NCBI GenBank assembly: GCA_019056435.1 | Contig: CP077641.1 | Coordinates: 3,658,001-3,722,000, forward strand | Length of the DNA stretch: 64,000 nt | Direction: 5' to 3' | Origin: Stutzerimonas stutzeri | Lineage (GTDB): Bacteria > Pseudomonadota > Gammaproteobacteria > Pseudomonadales > Pseudomonadaceae | Part shown: positions 37,884 to 47,655 of the stretch, in pieces | How positions within the stretch are numbered: the first letter of the stretch is position 1 | Layout of the letters: each line of letters opens with the position of its first letter | The notes under the pieces: generated by a model | What the model was told of the DNA's origin: nothing | Seen by the model: only the letters and a program-made list of their open reading frames with translations | Databases searched by the model: none | Made by a program: the position numbers and the translations under genes

Positions 37884-39072
37884 TCAGTCGAGCAGTTCGA
37901 CGGCCATGGCGGTCGCTTCGCCGCCGCCGATGCAAATGGCGGCAATGCCCCTGCGCAGGCCACGGGCGCGCAGTGCGGCGATCAGGGTCACGAGAATTCG
38001 TGCACCAGATGCACCGATCGGGTGGCCCAGCGCACAAGCGCCGCCGTTAACGTTGACCTTGGCGTGATCGAGGCCCAACTCACGCATCGTCACCATGGCC
38101 ACCACCGCGAAGGCCTCGTTGATTTCGAACAGGTCCACGTCGCCGAGCTGCCAGCCAGTGCGCTCGAGCAGCCTGTGGATGGCACCGATGGGCGCGGTCG
38201 GGAACAGATTGGGCGCGTCGGCGAACACCGCATGGCCGTGAATGACGGCCTGCGGCTTGAGGCCGAGCTGTTCGGCGTGGGAGCGACGCGTCAATAGCAG
38301 TGCCGCCGCGCCATCCGAGATCGAACTGGAATTGGCCGCCGTCACGGTGCCGCCCTCGCGGAACGCCGGTTTGAGGGACGGGATCTTCTCCGGCATCGCC
38401 TTGGGCGGCTGCTCGTCATCGCGCACGGTGCGTTGCTCGCGGCCCTGGGTGAATTCCAACGGGACGATCTCATCGGCGAACCGACCTTCAGCGATGGCGT
38501 CACGCGCGCGCTGCAACGACGCCAGGGCGTAAGCATCCTGCTGTTCGCGGGTGAAGCCGTGGTGCTGCGCGCAGTCCTCGGCGAATGTGCCCATCAGGCG
38601 GCCCTTGTCGTAGGCGTCTTCCAGGCCGTCGAGGAACATATGGTCGAGCACTTTTCCATGCCCCATGCGATAGCCGCCGCGCGCCCTTTTCCAGCAGATA
38701 AGGCGCATTGGACATGCTCTCCATGCCGCCGGCGACCACCAGATCGACACTGCCGGCGCGCAACGCATCGTGTGCCAGAATCGCCGCCTGCATCCCCGAG
38801 CCGCACATCTTGTTCAGCGTGGTGGACGCGGTTGCCTTGCTCAACCCGGCGCCGAGCGCGGCCTGACGGGCCGGTGCCTGGCCGAGGCCGGCCGGGAGCA
38901 CGCAGCCCATCAGCACTTCCTGCACCTGTTCGGCGGCAACGCCGCTGCGGTCTACCGCCGCGCGAATCGCCGCGGCACCCAGCTCCGGCGCGCTGAGGCT
39001 TTTCAGGTCGCCCTGAAAGCCGCCCATGGGTGTCCGGGCGCTGCCCAGGATCACGATTGGATCGTTGTTCAT
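37884..39072 (-). CDS. Acetyl-CoA acyltransferase (thiolase; one frameshift)
   Basis: This thiolase is about 395 residues. The acylated cysteine is C90 (LNKMCGSGM); later motifs are the GHP loop ([14 protein letters not shown]) and the second cysteine (CIGGGEATA). The frame breaks near 38685, between [11 protein letters not shown] and [14 protein letters not shown]. It would cleave 2-methylacetoacetyl-CoA or acetoacetyl-CoA as the last step of the neighbouring beta-oxidation genes. It lies 10 bp upstream of the acyl-CoA dehydrogenase and 15 bp after the SDR. Confidence 0.92.
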
Positions 39073-39086
39073 CGTCGCTTCTCCGA

Positions 39087-39854
39087 TTATTTCGCGGCCA
39101 TGCGCAGCGCGCCGTCGAGGCGAATCACTTCGCCGTTGAGCATGTCGTTCTCAATGATGTGGCGAACCAGGGCCGCGTATTCGGATGCTCGCCCCAGGCG
39201 CGGTGGGAAGGGGACGCCGGCGGCGAGCGAGTCGCGCACCTCCTGCGGCATGCCGGCCATCATTGGGGTCTCGAACACGCCGGGCGCGATCGTCATCACG
39301 CGAATGCCGTGCCGGGCCAGTTCGCGCGCGGCCGGCAGCGTCAGCGCTACCACACCGCCCTTGGAGGCAGCATAGGCGGCCTGGCCGATCTGCCCATCGA
39401 ACGCCGCAATGGAGGCGGTGTTGATGATCACGCCACGATTGCCGTTCGCATCCGGCTCGCCCTTGGCAATGGCCTCGGCGGCCAGGCGCAGCATGTTGAA
39501 ACTGCCGATCAGGTTGAGATTGATGACCTTGCTGAAGCTCGCCAGCCCGTGCGGGCCCTGGCGGCCAAGGATTTTCTCGCCGCTGGCAACGCCGGCACAG
39601 TTGACCAGGCCGTGCAGCCCGCCAAAACGCTCCACGGCGGTATGCACGGCCGCCTGCGCGGCGGCTTCGTCGCATACGTTGGTGACCACTCCGTGCGCGC
39701 GCTCGCCCAGCTTCTCGCTGCACTCATTGAGCAGCTCGGCGTTGATGTCCGCCAGCACGACCCGTGCGCCCGCCTCGACCAGCGCAGCTGCCGCCGCCGC
39801 GCCCAGGCCGGACGCACCGCCGGTGATGATGAAAACCTTGTCTTGAATGTCCAC
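39087..39854 (-). CDS. Short-chain dehydrogenase, 3-hydroxyacyl-CoA dehydrogenase type II-like
   Basis: This 255-residue SDR has the cofactor motif [20 protein letters not shown], the structural NCAGV motif, and the catalytic YAASK. It resembles HSD10/3-hydroxy-2-methylbutyryl-CoA dehydrogenases ([40 protein letters not shown]). It is the first gene of the minus-strand operon with thiolase and acyl-CoA dehydrogenase, giving three of the four steps of isoleucine beta-oxidation. The hydratase may be the gene at 42237. Confidence 0.92.
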   Translation of the reverse strand: MDIQDKVFIITGGASGLGAAAAAALVEAGARVVLADINAELLNECSEKLGERAHGVVTNVCDEAAAQAAVHTAVERFGGLHGLVNCAGVASGEKILGRQGPHGLASFSKVINLNLIGSFNMLRLAAEAIAKGEPDANGNRGVIINTASIAAFDGQIGQAAYAASKGGVVALTLPAARELARHGIRVMTIAPGVFETPMMAGMPQEVRDSLAAGVPFPPRLGRASEYAALVRHIIENDMLNGEVIRLDGALRMAAK

Positions 39855-40044
39855 AGCACGACCTCGTGACGATATTCAGGGCGCTGCACGATGGGCGCCC
39901 GGTCTGTTGAACGCATCTTCATCAGACCGGAAGGCAGGGACAATGGTCGTTGCGCGCAACCACGATGACCGGTTTGGCCAAGGCATTGGCACGGGCAATT
40001 TGGATCGGTACTGACAGCGCGCTGTGGCGCTGTGCGCGTCGCAT

Positions 40045-40138
40045 GATCGCCAGCAAGCTGGCTCCTACGAAAAGCACCTGACCGGCCCATAGAACGCAGC
40101 GGTCCGGCCTTCCTGTAGGAGCCAGCTTGCTGGCGATC
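40045..40138. repeat. REPIN: perfect inverted REP pair
   Basis: In the 322-bp gene-free stretch after the SDR gene, 24-bp arms at 40045-40068 and 40115-40138 are exact reverse complements, each carrying a REP core (GGAGCCAGCTTGCTGGC). They are mobilised in trans by RAYT proteins in pseudomonads; no RAYT gene is in the window. Confidence 0.9.
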
Positions 40139-40176
40139 CGGGTAACCGCCGAATCTCTATCACGACGCAGAATGAT

Positions 40177-41196
40177 TCATTCATCGCCGCGCAGGATCAG
40201 GGTGCGGTACTGCCCGGGATTGGTCCCCGACCACTTGCGGAACGCCTTGTAGAACGAGCTGACATCGGCGAAGCCCAGCCGCTCGGCGATCTCGGCGTAA
40301 GTGACACTGGCGTCGGCAAGCCACAGGGTGGCCATTTCCTGGCGAACCTGGTCCTTGATCGCTTGGTACGGCTGGCCGGCTTCGGCGAGGCGGCGGCGCA
40401 GCGTCGAGGTCGAGATGCACAGGTTGTGCGCCAGCCGGTCGCTGGTCGGCCACTGCTCGGCAGGAAGTTCACGCAGCTGCGTCTTGATGCGGCTGGCGAG
40501 GCTGGTGGTGTCACGATACTTGACCAGGATGTTGGCTGGGGCCTGGGCCAGAAACCCGTGCAATTCCTGCTCGCTGCGCCGCACCGGCAGATCGAGCACT
40601 TCGGCGGCAAAGATGATCCGCGTGACGGGCCGGCCGAAGCGCAGATTGCGAGAAAACATCACGCGGTAGTCATCGGTGTAGCCTGGCTCGTCGCAGCGCA
40701 GCTCGACCGCCAGCAGCGGAATGCGGCGCCCGACCAGCCAGCATGCCAGGCCGTGCACCAGCATCCAGAACGTGAAATAGCCAAAGGCCCGCAGCGGCGC
40801 GCCCGTTTCATTGAGGCTGACCTCGGCCAGGCTCTCGCTGCGCAGGAGCCGGCCACGAAAGCCCTCGAGCGCAAGCCCGAAGAAATCGAGGGTAACGTCG
40901 AGCGCGCGTTCGAGTGTCGGTTGCGCCATCGCCGCGCGGCAGGCGAAGGCGAAGCTCCCCGCTCTCAGGCGGCGCGTATCCATGCCAAAGAATTCATCGT
41001 CGAAGTGCCGCGCAAGCCGTCGCCAGAGCCGGCTGTATTCAGCCACATCGATGCGTGCGTCTGGGTCGCTCAGCGCTATGGGCGGCAGGCCCAGCTGCTG
41101 GATGATCCGTTCAGCCGTCAGCTCTGGCGAGACGAAGGCACGCAACGCCTCCTCGACCAGCCGGACCGAAATGCTGCCCTTGCCCTCGCGACTCAT
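40177..41196 (-). CDS. AraC-family regulator with arabinose-binding-type N-terminal domain
   Basis: This 339-residue regulator has a long N-terminal effector domain of the OruR/ArgR-like AraC subgroup (LARHFDDEFFGMDTRRLRAG) and C-terminal tandem helix-turn-helix elements (AHNLCISTSTLRRRLAEAG and YAEIAERLGFADVSSFYKAF). Its ATG overlaps the stop of the LysR gene (ATGA), so both regulators are made from one mRNA. It lies next to the SDR-thiolase-dehydrogenase operon, its most likely target. It is not MmsR-like in its N-terminus. Confidence 0.9.
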   Translation of the reverse strand: MSREGKGSISVRLVEEALRAFVSPELTAERIIQQLGLPPIALSDPDARIDVAEYSRLWRRLARHFDDEFFGMDTRRLRAGSFAFACRAAMAQPTLERALDVTLDFFGLALEGFRGRLLRSESLAEVSLNETGAPLRAFGYFTFWMLVHGLACWLVGRRIPLLAVELRCDEPGYTDDYRVMFSRNLRFGRPVTRIIFAAEVLDLPVRRSEQELHGFLAQAPANILVKYRDTTSLASRIKTQLRELPAEQWPTSDRLAHNLCISTSTLRRRLAEAGQPYQAIKDQVRQEMATLWLADASVTYAEIAERLGFADVSSFYKAFRKWSGTNPGQYRTLILRGDE

Positions 41197-42082
41197 GCGC
41201 GCCCCATCATGATGTCGTGGCTGTTGCCGGCCACCTCACGAAGAAAATCCCAGCACACCCGCATCCGCGCCAGGTCCTTGTTCTCCACCGGCATCAGCAT
41301 CCAGAAGGTACGGGTGAATTCGATGTCCTCGACCAGCACCTCTCTGAGCCGCGGCTCCTTGCGCGCCGAGAATGCGGGCAGGATCGCCAGGCCCGCGCCA
41401 GCGGCGACCGCCTCCTGCTGGGCCATGATGCTGGTGCTGCGAAGCGAGTGCTGGCGCGGGCGGACGATCTCGTCCAGAAAATACAGCTCCTTGCTGTAGA
41501 GCAGATCCTCGATGTAGCTGACGAAGACGTGGCCGCTCAGGTCATCCCGGTTGCGGATGGGTGGGTGCGCCGCCAGGTAAGCTTCCGAGGCATAGAGGCG
41601 CAACACGTAGTCGGTCAGTTTGGTGATGACATAGGGGCCGCGCTCGGGGCGCTCCAGCGTGATCACGATATCCGCCTCATGGCGCGCCAGGCGCACCGAG
41701 CGTGGCACGGCAAGCAGGTCCACCCCCAGGTGCGGGTAGTCGCGCGTCAGGCTCGCCAGCTGTCCGGCAAGCATCAGCGTGCCATAACCCTCGGTTGCGC
41801 CGATGCGCACCTGGCCGGAGAGCTTGTCCGCCGTCAGGCTGGGCTGTTCGATAGACGCGATGGCGCTTTCCATCGCTTCGGCCTGCGCCAGCAACTCGCG
41901 CCCAGCTTCGGCCAGTCGATAGCCGGCCTTGGCCCGGATGAACAACTGGCGATCCAATGTCTTCTCAAGGCCTGGACCCGACGCGCGACGGTGGTGTGGT
42001 CGACGCCCAGGCGCCGCGCGGCGATGGTCAGCTTGCCCGCGCGGGAAAGTTCGAGAAAGAAACGCAGGTTGTCCCAATCCAC
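41193..42082 (-). CDS. LysR-family regulator (one frameshift)
   Basis: This LysR protein is about 296 residues after correction. The N-terminal helix-turn-helix is MDWDNLRFFLELSRAGKLTI and ARRLGVDHTTVARRVQAL; the effector domain runs from SGQVRIGATEGYGTLMLAGQ onward. One C is missing near 41969, between RRVQAL and EKTLDRQLF. It is divergent from the enoyl-CoA hydratase gene at 42237, its likely target, and translationally coupled to the downstream AraC gene. Confidence 0.88.
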
Positions 42083-42236
42083 TGCTGCCCCCGATCAAAT
42101 CGGCGTATCGCGCCGAGGTTGTGCAAAAACACAGAATACCTCTGCATTTCACAGCATGTGTTTACTATTTTTACGCTGCTAGGCTCGTTCATCGAACCCT
42201 GACGGCACCCGCCCCATTCCAAGAAAAGGAACCGAC
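42083..42236. promoter_or_regulatory. Divergent promoter region of LysR and enoyl-CoA hydratase
   Basis: The region is AT-rich, with widely spaced inverted arms AAACACA (42127-42133) and TGTGTTT (42157-42163) that could serve a LysR tetramer. No clear -10/-35 pair was identified. Confidence 0.3.
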
Positions 42237-43013
42237 ATGAGTCAGAAGATCCAGCTCGAGATACGCGACCACACGGCGCTGCTGACCATCGCCAACCCGC
42301 CGGCCAACACCTGGGATCGCGAGTCACTGGCCGCACTGGAACAGATGATCGCGCAGCTCGACGATAACCCGCAGGTGTATGCGCTGGTCATCACCGGCCA
42401 GGGCGAGAAGTTCTTCTCGGCCGGCGCGGACCTCAAGCAGTTCGCCGATGGTGACAAAGCGGCCGCCAGCGAGGTGGCCGCCCTCTTCGGCCGCGCCTTC
42501 GATGCGCTGACGCGCTTTCGCGGCGTGTCCATCGCCGCGATCAACGGTTACGCCATGGGCGGTGGCTTGGAGTGCGCGCTGGCCTGCGACGTCCGCATTG
42601 CCGAGGAGCAGGCGCAAATGGCGCTGCCTGAAGCCAGCGTCGGCCTGCTGCCGTGCGCCGGCGGCACTCAGAACCTGCCGTGGCTCGTCGGCGAAGGCTG
42701 GGCCAAGCGCATGATCCTCTGCGGCGAACGCGTCGATGCGCACCGTGCCGAGAAGATCGGGCTGGTCGAGGAAGTGGTCCCGAGGGGCGAGGCGCTCGCG
42801 AGGGCACTCAAGCTCGCCGAAAGCGCAAGCAAGCAGAGCCCCTCCTCGGTGAGCCGCTGCAAACGACTGGTCATGAACGCCCGCCACGATGACCATGACG
42901 CGGGCTGGGCTGCCGAGCGCGAACTCTTCGCCGAGCTCTTCGACACCCAGGATCAGAAGGAAGGCGTCAACGCCTTTCTGGAAAAACGCAGCCCCACCTG
43001 GAAAAACGCCTGA
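42237..43013 (+). CDS. Enoyl-CoA hydratase
   Basis: This 258-residue crotonase has the oxyanion-hole stretches GEKFFSAGADLKQFADGD and AINGYAMGGGLECALACDVR and the catalytic-glutamate region LPEASVGLLPCAGGTQNLPW. It would hydrate 2-enoyl-CoA such as tiglyl-CoA or methacrylyl-CoA, completing the isoleucine or valine beta-oxidation sets that lack a hydratase elsewhere in the window. The divergent LysR gene probably controls it. Confidence 0.9.
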   Translation: MSQKIQLEIRDHTALLTIANPPANTWDRESLAALEQMIAQLDDNPQVYALVITGQGEKFFSAGADLKQFADGDKAAASEVAALFGRAFDALTRFRGVSIAAINGYAMGGGLECALACDVRIAEEQAQMALPEASVGLLPCAGGTQNLPWLVGEGWAKRMILCGERVDAHRAEKIGLVEEVVPRGEALARALKLAESASKQSPSSVSRCKRLVMNARHDDHDAGWAAERELFAELFDTQDQKEGVNAFLEKRSPTWKNA

Positions 43014-43025
43014 ACGTCTGCCCAC

Positions 43026-43625
43026 GGTCGAATAAATTCGACCCTACAGGTTCGTGCGCAGGCTGGACCAGCGAGCCGTAGGGGCGAATTCATTCGCCCT
43101 TTGGTCCCCAGATCGCACCCGTAGCCGAGACAGCGCCCTTGGTCGAATAAATTCGACCCTACAGGTTCGTGCGCAGGCTGGACCAGCGCCAATCCGTAGG
43201 GGCGAATTTATTCGACCTTTTGTCCCAGATCGCTCCCCAGGCCGAGACAGCGCCCATGGTCGAATAAATTCGACCCTACAGGTCCGTACGCAGGCTGGAC
43301 CACCGCCAATCTGTAGGGACGAATTCATTCGCCCTTTTTGTCCCCAGATCGCACCCGTAGTCGAGACAGCGCCCATGGTCGAATAAATTCGACCCTACAG
43401 GTCCGTGCGCAGGCCGGGCCACCGCCAACCCGTACGGGCGAATTTATTCGCCCTTTTGTCCCAGATCGCTCCCCAGGCCGAGACAGCGCCCTTGGTCGAA
43501 TAAATTCGACCCTACGGGTCCGTGCGCAGGATGACCACCGCCAACCGTAGGGGCGAATTTATTCGCCCGCCGTCGTCGACATGGCTCCTGTGGTCGAGAG
43601 CGCCCCATGGCCGAATGGATTCGGC
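43026..43625. repeat. Tandem array of alternating REP hairpins, about 117-bp unit
   Basis: Five units (starts near 43026, 43141, 43258, 43377 and 43494) each contain two hairpin types, GGTCGAATAAATTCGACC and GGGGCGAATTCATTCGCC (or close variants). Conserved spacers read TACAGGTTCGTGCGCAGG and CGAGACAGCGCCC. A degenerate sixth hairpin with GGCCGAAT and ATTCGGCC arms lies at 43608-43625. The whole 650-bp stretch between the hydratase and livM holds no credible gene. Confidence 0.9.
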
Positions 43626-43662
43626 CCACAGATCGGCCCGACACTATCGATGCCGGGCGGTG

Positions 43663-44687
43663 CTACTTGAAATTCCGCCGGATCAACCGTTCGACCCAGC
43701 CCACGATGCCCGACCGGAACAACAACACGCAGAGCACGAAGATCACGCCGAGGATGACGTGTACCCATTCGCCCAGCGGTCCGTTCGACAGCGAACTCTG
43801 CAGGGTGACCACCACTGTCGCGCCCACCACCGGGCCGAGGATGGTGCCGACGCCGCCGAGCAGGGTCATGAGAATGACTTCGCCGGACATGTGCCAGTGC
43901 GCGTCGGTGAGTGACGCGAGCTGGAACACCACCGTCTTGGTCGACCCGGCCAGCCCGGTCAGTGCGGCGGAAATCACGAACGCCAGCAGCTTGTGTGCAT
44001 CGACGTTGTAGCCCAGGGAGATGGCGCGCGGTTCATTTTCGCGAATCGCCTTGAGCACCTGCCCGTAAGGCGAATGGATGGTGCGCTGGATGATCATGAA
44101 GCCGAGCACGAACACCGCCAGCACGAAGTAATACAGCGCCATGTTGTTCTGCATGTCGAACAAACCGAACAGGTGCCCGCGCGGCACGCCCTGCATCCCG
44201 TTCTCGCCACCGGTGAAGGGCGCCTGGACAAAGACGAAGAACACCATCTGTGCCAGCGCGAGCGTGATCATCGCGAAATAGATCCCCTGCCGGCGGATCG
44301 CCAGAATGCCGAAGACCAACCCCAGCACCGTGGAAGCCAGGGTGCCGGCGATAATCCGAGTTCGGTGTTCAGCCCGCTGTAGGTGCTGAGCATGTAGCCC
44401 GTGATGTACCCGCCGCAGGCGAAGAACGCCGCATGCCCGAACGACAACAGCCCGGCATACCCGAGCAACAGGTTGAACGCGCAGGCGAACAAGGCGAAGC
44501 ACAGCAGCTTCATCAGGAACACCGGATACACCAGCATCGGTGCGACCATCGCCACGCCCAGCAAGGCGAGGTAGAAGAAATGCTGGCGGCGCCGCGCCGC
44601 GCGCCGTCGTTCCCGCTCGGCATTGGCTTTCACCTGGGGCGAAGCGGCCTGAACAGCGGCTGGCTGAACGCTTTCCTGGGTCATCAT
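43663..44687 (-). CDS. livM: Branched-chain amino acid ABC transporter permease LivM (one frameshift)
   Basis: This LivM-type permease is about 341 residues with some ten membrane segments. Family landmarks are FNLLLGYAGLLSFGHAAFFA, RRQGIYFAMITLALAQMVFF and MSGEVILMTLLGGVGTILGP. One base is missing near 44356, between GLNTELG and IIAGTLASTV. The start overlaps the livH stop within GTGATGATGA, downstream of AAGGAGG, so the ATG at 44687 or 44684 is used. It is the last gene of livGFKHM. Confidence 0.9.
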
Positions 44688-45574
44688 CACGCCTCCTTAC
44701 CGAACAGCCCGGCTGGCCTGAGCAAGAGCACCAGCACCATGATCACGAAGATCACCGTATTGGCGGCTTCGGGATAGAACACCTTCGTCAGGCCTTCGAT
44801 CAGCCCCATCGCCAGACCGGTCACGATGGCGCCCATGATCGACCCCATGCCCCCGATCACCACGACGGCAAACACGACGATCAGCAGGTTCGAACCCATG
44901 CCTGGCGTGACGGCATAGATCGGCGCCGCCAGTACACCGGCGAAGGCAGCGAGCGCGACCCCATAGCCATAGGTCAGGGTGACCAGCACCGGTACGTTGA
45001 TACCGAATGCCTGCATCAACCGGGGGTTCTCCGTGCCGGCACGCAGATAGGAACCCAGTCGGGTGCGTTCGATCATGTACCAGGTGACGAAACACACCGT
45101 CAGCGCCGCGACGATCACCCAGCCCCGGTAGGTCGGTAGAAACATGAAGCCCAGGTTATGCCCGCCCTTGAGCAGGTCAGGCATCGGATAAGGCGAGCCG
45201 GAAACCCCGAAGAGCTTGACGAAACTGCCCTCGACGATCAGCGCCAGGCCGAAGGTGAGCAACAGGCCGTAGAGATGGTCCTCTCCAGCGATCCGGCGCA
45301 GCAGCCCGCGCTCTATGCCCATGCCCAGCAAGCCGATCAGCAGCGGTGACAAGAGCAGCGCCATCCAGTAGTTGATGCCCAGGTAGTTCAAGCCGAGAAA
45401 CGCGGCGAAAGCACCCAGCATGTACTGCGCGCCGTGGGCGAAGTTGATGATGCGCAGCAGCCCGAAGATGATCGCCAGGCCAAGGCTCAACAGCGCGTAG
45501 AAGGAGCCGTTGATCAGGCCGAGCAGCAGTTGCCCGAGCAAAACGCTCAGCGGTACGCCGAAAACGAGAGTCAT
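44687..45574 (-). CDS. livH: Branched-chain amino acid ABC transporter permease LivH
   Basis: This 295-residue LivH permease has the typical opening LLLGLINGSFYALLSLGLAI, the GLLRIINFAHGAQYMLGAF stretch and MGSIMGAIVTGLAMGLIEGL. It forms the inner-membrane channel with LivM. It begins 66 bp after livK. Confidence 0.94.
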   Translation of the reverse strand: MTLVFGVPLSVLLGQLLLGLINGSFYALLSLGLAIIFGLLRIINFAHGAQYMLGAFAAFLGLNYLGINYWMALLLSPLLIGLLGMGIERGLLRRIAGEDHLYGLLLTFGLALIVEGSFVKLFGVSGSPYPMPDLLKGGHNLGFMFLPTYRGWVIVAALTVCFVTWYMIERTRLGSYLRAGTENPRLMQAFGINVPVLVTLTYGYGVALAAFAGVLAAPIYAVTPGMGSNLLIVVFAVVVIGGMGSIMGAIVTGLAMGLIEGLTKVFYPEAANTVIFVIMVLVLLLRPAGLFGKEA

Positions 45575-45640
45575 GATTCACCCCAGAGGATTTCCTGACA
45601 CCCGGCCAGTGACGGCCGGGTCGCGGTGCACTCGGCCTGT

Positions 45641-46858
45641 TCAGCTCTTGGGCGCCATCTTCTGGCACTGGCTCTCGCCGATGGGGCGAAATGCCTGGTC
45701 GCCCGGAATGGTGCTCACCACCTTGTACAGGTCCCACTCGCCGGTCGACTCGTCCGGTGTCTTCACCTGAACCAGGTACATGTCGTGAACCATGCGCCCG
45801 TCCTCGCGGATCTTGCCGTTCCTGGCGAACATGTCGTTGACCGGTGTCTTGGCCATCTGCGCGCGGACGACTTCAGCATCGTCGCTGCCGGTTTCCTTCA
45901 CGGCGTTGAGGTAGTGCATGGTCGCCGAATAGATACCTGCCGGTACCATGCCCGGCATGCGCCCGACGCGCTCGTGATAGCGCTTGGCCCAGGCGCGGGT
46001 TTCCTCGTTCATGTCCCAGTACCAGCCGGTGGTCAACATTAAGCCCTGGGTGACGTCCAACCCCATGGCATGGATATCGTTGAGGAACACCACCATGCCG
46101 GCGAGCTTCTGCCCGGACTGCGCGACGCCGAATTCGCTCGCTGTCTTCAGCGAGTTCACGGTATCGGCGCCAGCATTCGCCAAGGCCACCACGTCGGCAC
46201 CGGAACCCTGTGCCTGAAGAATGTAGGACGAAAAGTCGCTGCTCGGGAACGGGTGTCGCACGGTGCCGACCACGCTGCCGCCTTCTGCCTCGACCACCTT
46301 CTTGATGTCGTTCTCCATCGCATGGCCGAAGGCGTAATCGGCCGTGAGGATGAACCAGCTCTTGCCGCCGTCCTTGAGCACGGCGTTGGCGGTGCCGTTG
46401 GCCAGCGCGAAGGTGTCGTAAGTCCAGTGAATATGGCTGGGCGCGCAGTATTCGTTGGTGATGCTCGAAGCCGCTGCACCGGAGATCAGCGCGAGCTTGC
46501 CACCCTGCTCCACCACCTTGGCCGCGGCCAGCACCACGGAGCTCGCGACCATGCCGGTCACCATGTCGACGTTGCGTTCGTCGATCCACTGACGAACCGT
46601 ATTGGCGCCCACGTCGGGCTTGTTCAGGTCATCGGCGTTGAAGGTGACGATCTTCTTGCCATTGACACTGCCGCCGAAATCCTCGATGGCCATCTGCAGC
46701 GCCTCGAGCCCACCCGGGCCGGACAGGTCGCGGTAGGTGCCGGACATGTCTGCCAGATACCCGATGCGAATTTCGTCGTTGCTGATCTCGGCCTGAGCGG
46801 CCCCTGCGATGAAGCTGGACACGAGCGCGGCGGCTGCGGTTTTCCGTAGAGATTTCAT
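45641..46858 (-). CDS. livK: Periplasmic amino-acid-type binding protein (LivK-like)
   Basis: This 405-residue type I periplasmic binding protein has a signal peptide cleaved after GAAQA. The LivK-like core includes IRIGYLADMSGTYRDLSGPG, the ligand-side VVLAAAKVVEQGGKLALISG and FILTADYAFGHAMENDIKKV. I used the ATG at 46858, six bases inside an alternative GTG. The ligand is probably branched-chain or related amino acids or short acids, judged from the surrounding catabolic genes and the LiuR-like promoter box; related proteins also bind amides or aromatics. Confidence 0.88.
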   Translation of the reverse strand: MKSLRKTAAAALVSSFIAGAAQAEISNDEIRIGYLADMSGTYRDLSGPGGLEALQMAIEDFGGSVNGKKIVTFNADDLNKPDVGANTVRQWIDERNVDMVTGMVASSVVLAAAKVVEQGGKLALISGAAASSITNEYCAPSHIHWTYDTFALANGTANAVLKDGGKSWFILTADYAFGHAMENDIKKVVEAEGGSVVGTVRHPFPSSDFSSYILQAQGSGADVVALANAGADTVNSLKTASEFGVAQSGQKLAGMVVFLNDIHAMGLDVTQGLMLTTGWYWDMNEETRAWAKRYHERVGRMPGMVPAGIYSATMHYLNAVKETGSDDAEVVRAQMAKTPVNDMFARNGKIREDGRMVHDMYLVQVKTPDESTGEWDLYKVVSTIPGDQAFRPIGESQCQKMAPKS

Positions 46859-46873
46859 ATTCACCCACTGTGA

Positions 46874-46881
46874 TTGTTTTT
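46874..46881 (-). promoter_or_regulatory. CA motif before livK
   Basis: The minus strand carries AAAAACAA (AAnAAnAA) about 16 nt upstream of the livK ATG, in the 81-bp livF-livK gap. Confidence 0.5.
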
Positions 46882-46939
46882 GTTGGTGGTTGATGAAATG
46901 CCGGTGTACTGCAGACCGGCAGGTCCTTCTGACGGGGCA

Positions 46940-47655
46940 TCAGACCCCGAGACAGCTGTTCAGAAACGCCTTTTTCGAATCCAGATCGGCCGCATGGATT
47001 TCTTCGATGATCTGCCCGTGCTCCATCACGTAGTGACGGTCGGCCAGCGGCGCGGCGAAACGGAAGTTCTGTTCGACCAGCACGATCGTCAGGCCGCGCT
47101 GCTTGAGCTTCAGCAGCACCTCGCCGAGCTTCTGTACGATGACGGGCGCGAGGCCTTCGGTAATCTCATCGAGCAACAGCAGGTTGGCGCCGGTGCGCAG
47201 GATGCGCGCCATGGCCAGCATCTGCTGTTCGCCGCCGGATAGCCGCGTGCCCTGGCTGAAACGGCGTTCGTAGAGGTTCGGGAACATCTCGTAGAGCTCG
47301 TCCAGCCCCATGCCGCCGCTGCGCACGGTGGGGGCAGCAGTAGATTTTCCTCGACGCTGAGGCTGGCGAAGATGCCGCGCTCCTCCGGGCAATAGCCGAC
47401 GCCGAGCCGCGGGATCTGGTGAGCCGGCATGCCCATGGTTTCGTTGCCGTTGACCACGATCGAGCCGGTACGCCGGCCGACCATGTTCATGATCGCGCGC
47501 AACGTGGTGGACCGGCCGGAGCCATTGCGGCCAAGCAGCGTCACCAGCTCGCCACGACCGACCACCAGGTCGACGCCGTGAAGAATGTGGGATTCGCCGT
47601 AGAAGGCATGCAGGTCATCGACCCGCAACTGATCGCGATCGGCCATCGGCGTCAT
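46940..47655 (-). CDS. livF: Branched-chain amino acid ABC transporter ATPase LivF (one frameshift)
   Basis: This LivF-type ATPase is about 238 residues. The P-loop reads GRNGSGRST, with arginine in place of the usual lysine, a variant I recall from other LivF proteins. The signature is LSGGEQQMLAMARIL and Walker B LLLDEITEGLAP. One extra base lies in the G-run at 47330-47334, just after SVEENLLLPP. The ATG at 47655 overlaps the livG stop (ATGA). Confidence 0.9.

Noticed and set aside
43054..43550. Open frames encoding repeated GEFIRPF and GRINSTL peptides
   Set aside because: They are translations of the REP-hairpin array; their periodicity follows the DNA repeat and no start or ribosome site supports expression. 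The same applies to frames in 35114-35399.
46940..47655. A dead ATPase, because the LivF P-loop has Arg instead of Lys
   Set aside because: GRNGxGR(S/T)T is, as I recall, a common variant in LivF-type ATPases, and all other ATPase motifs are intact.
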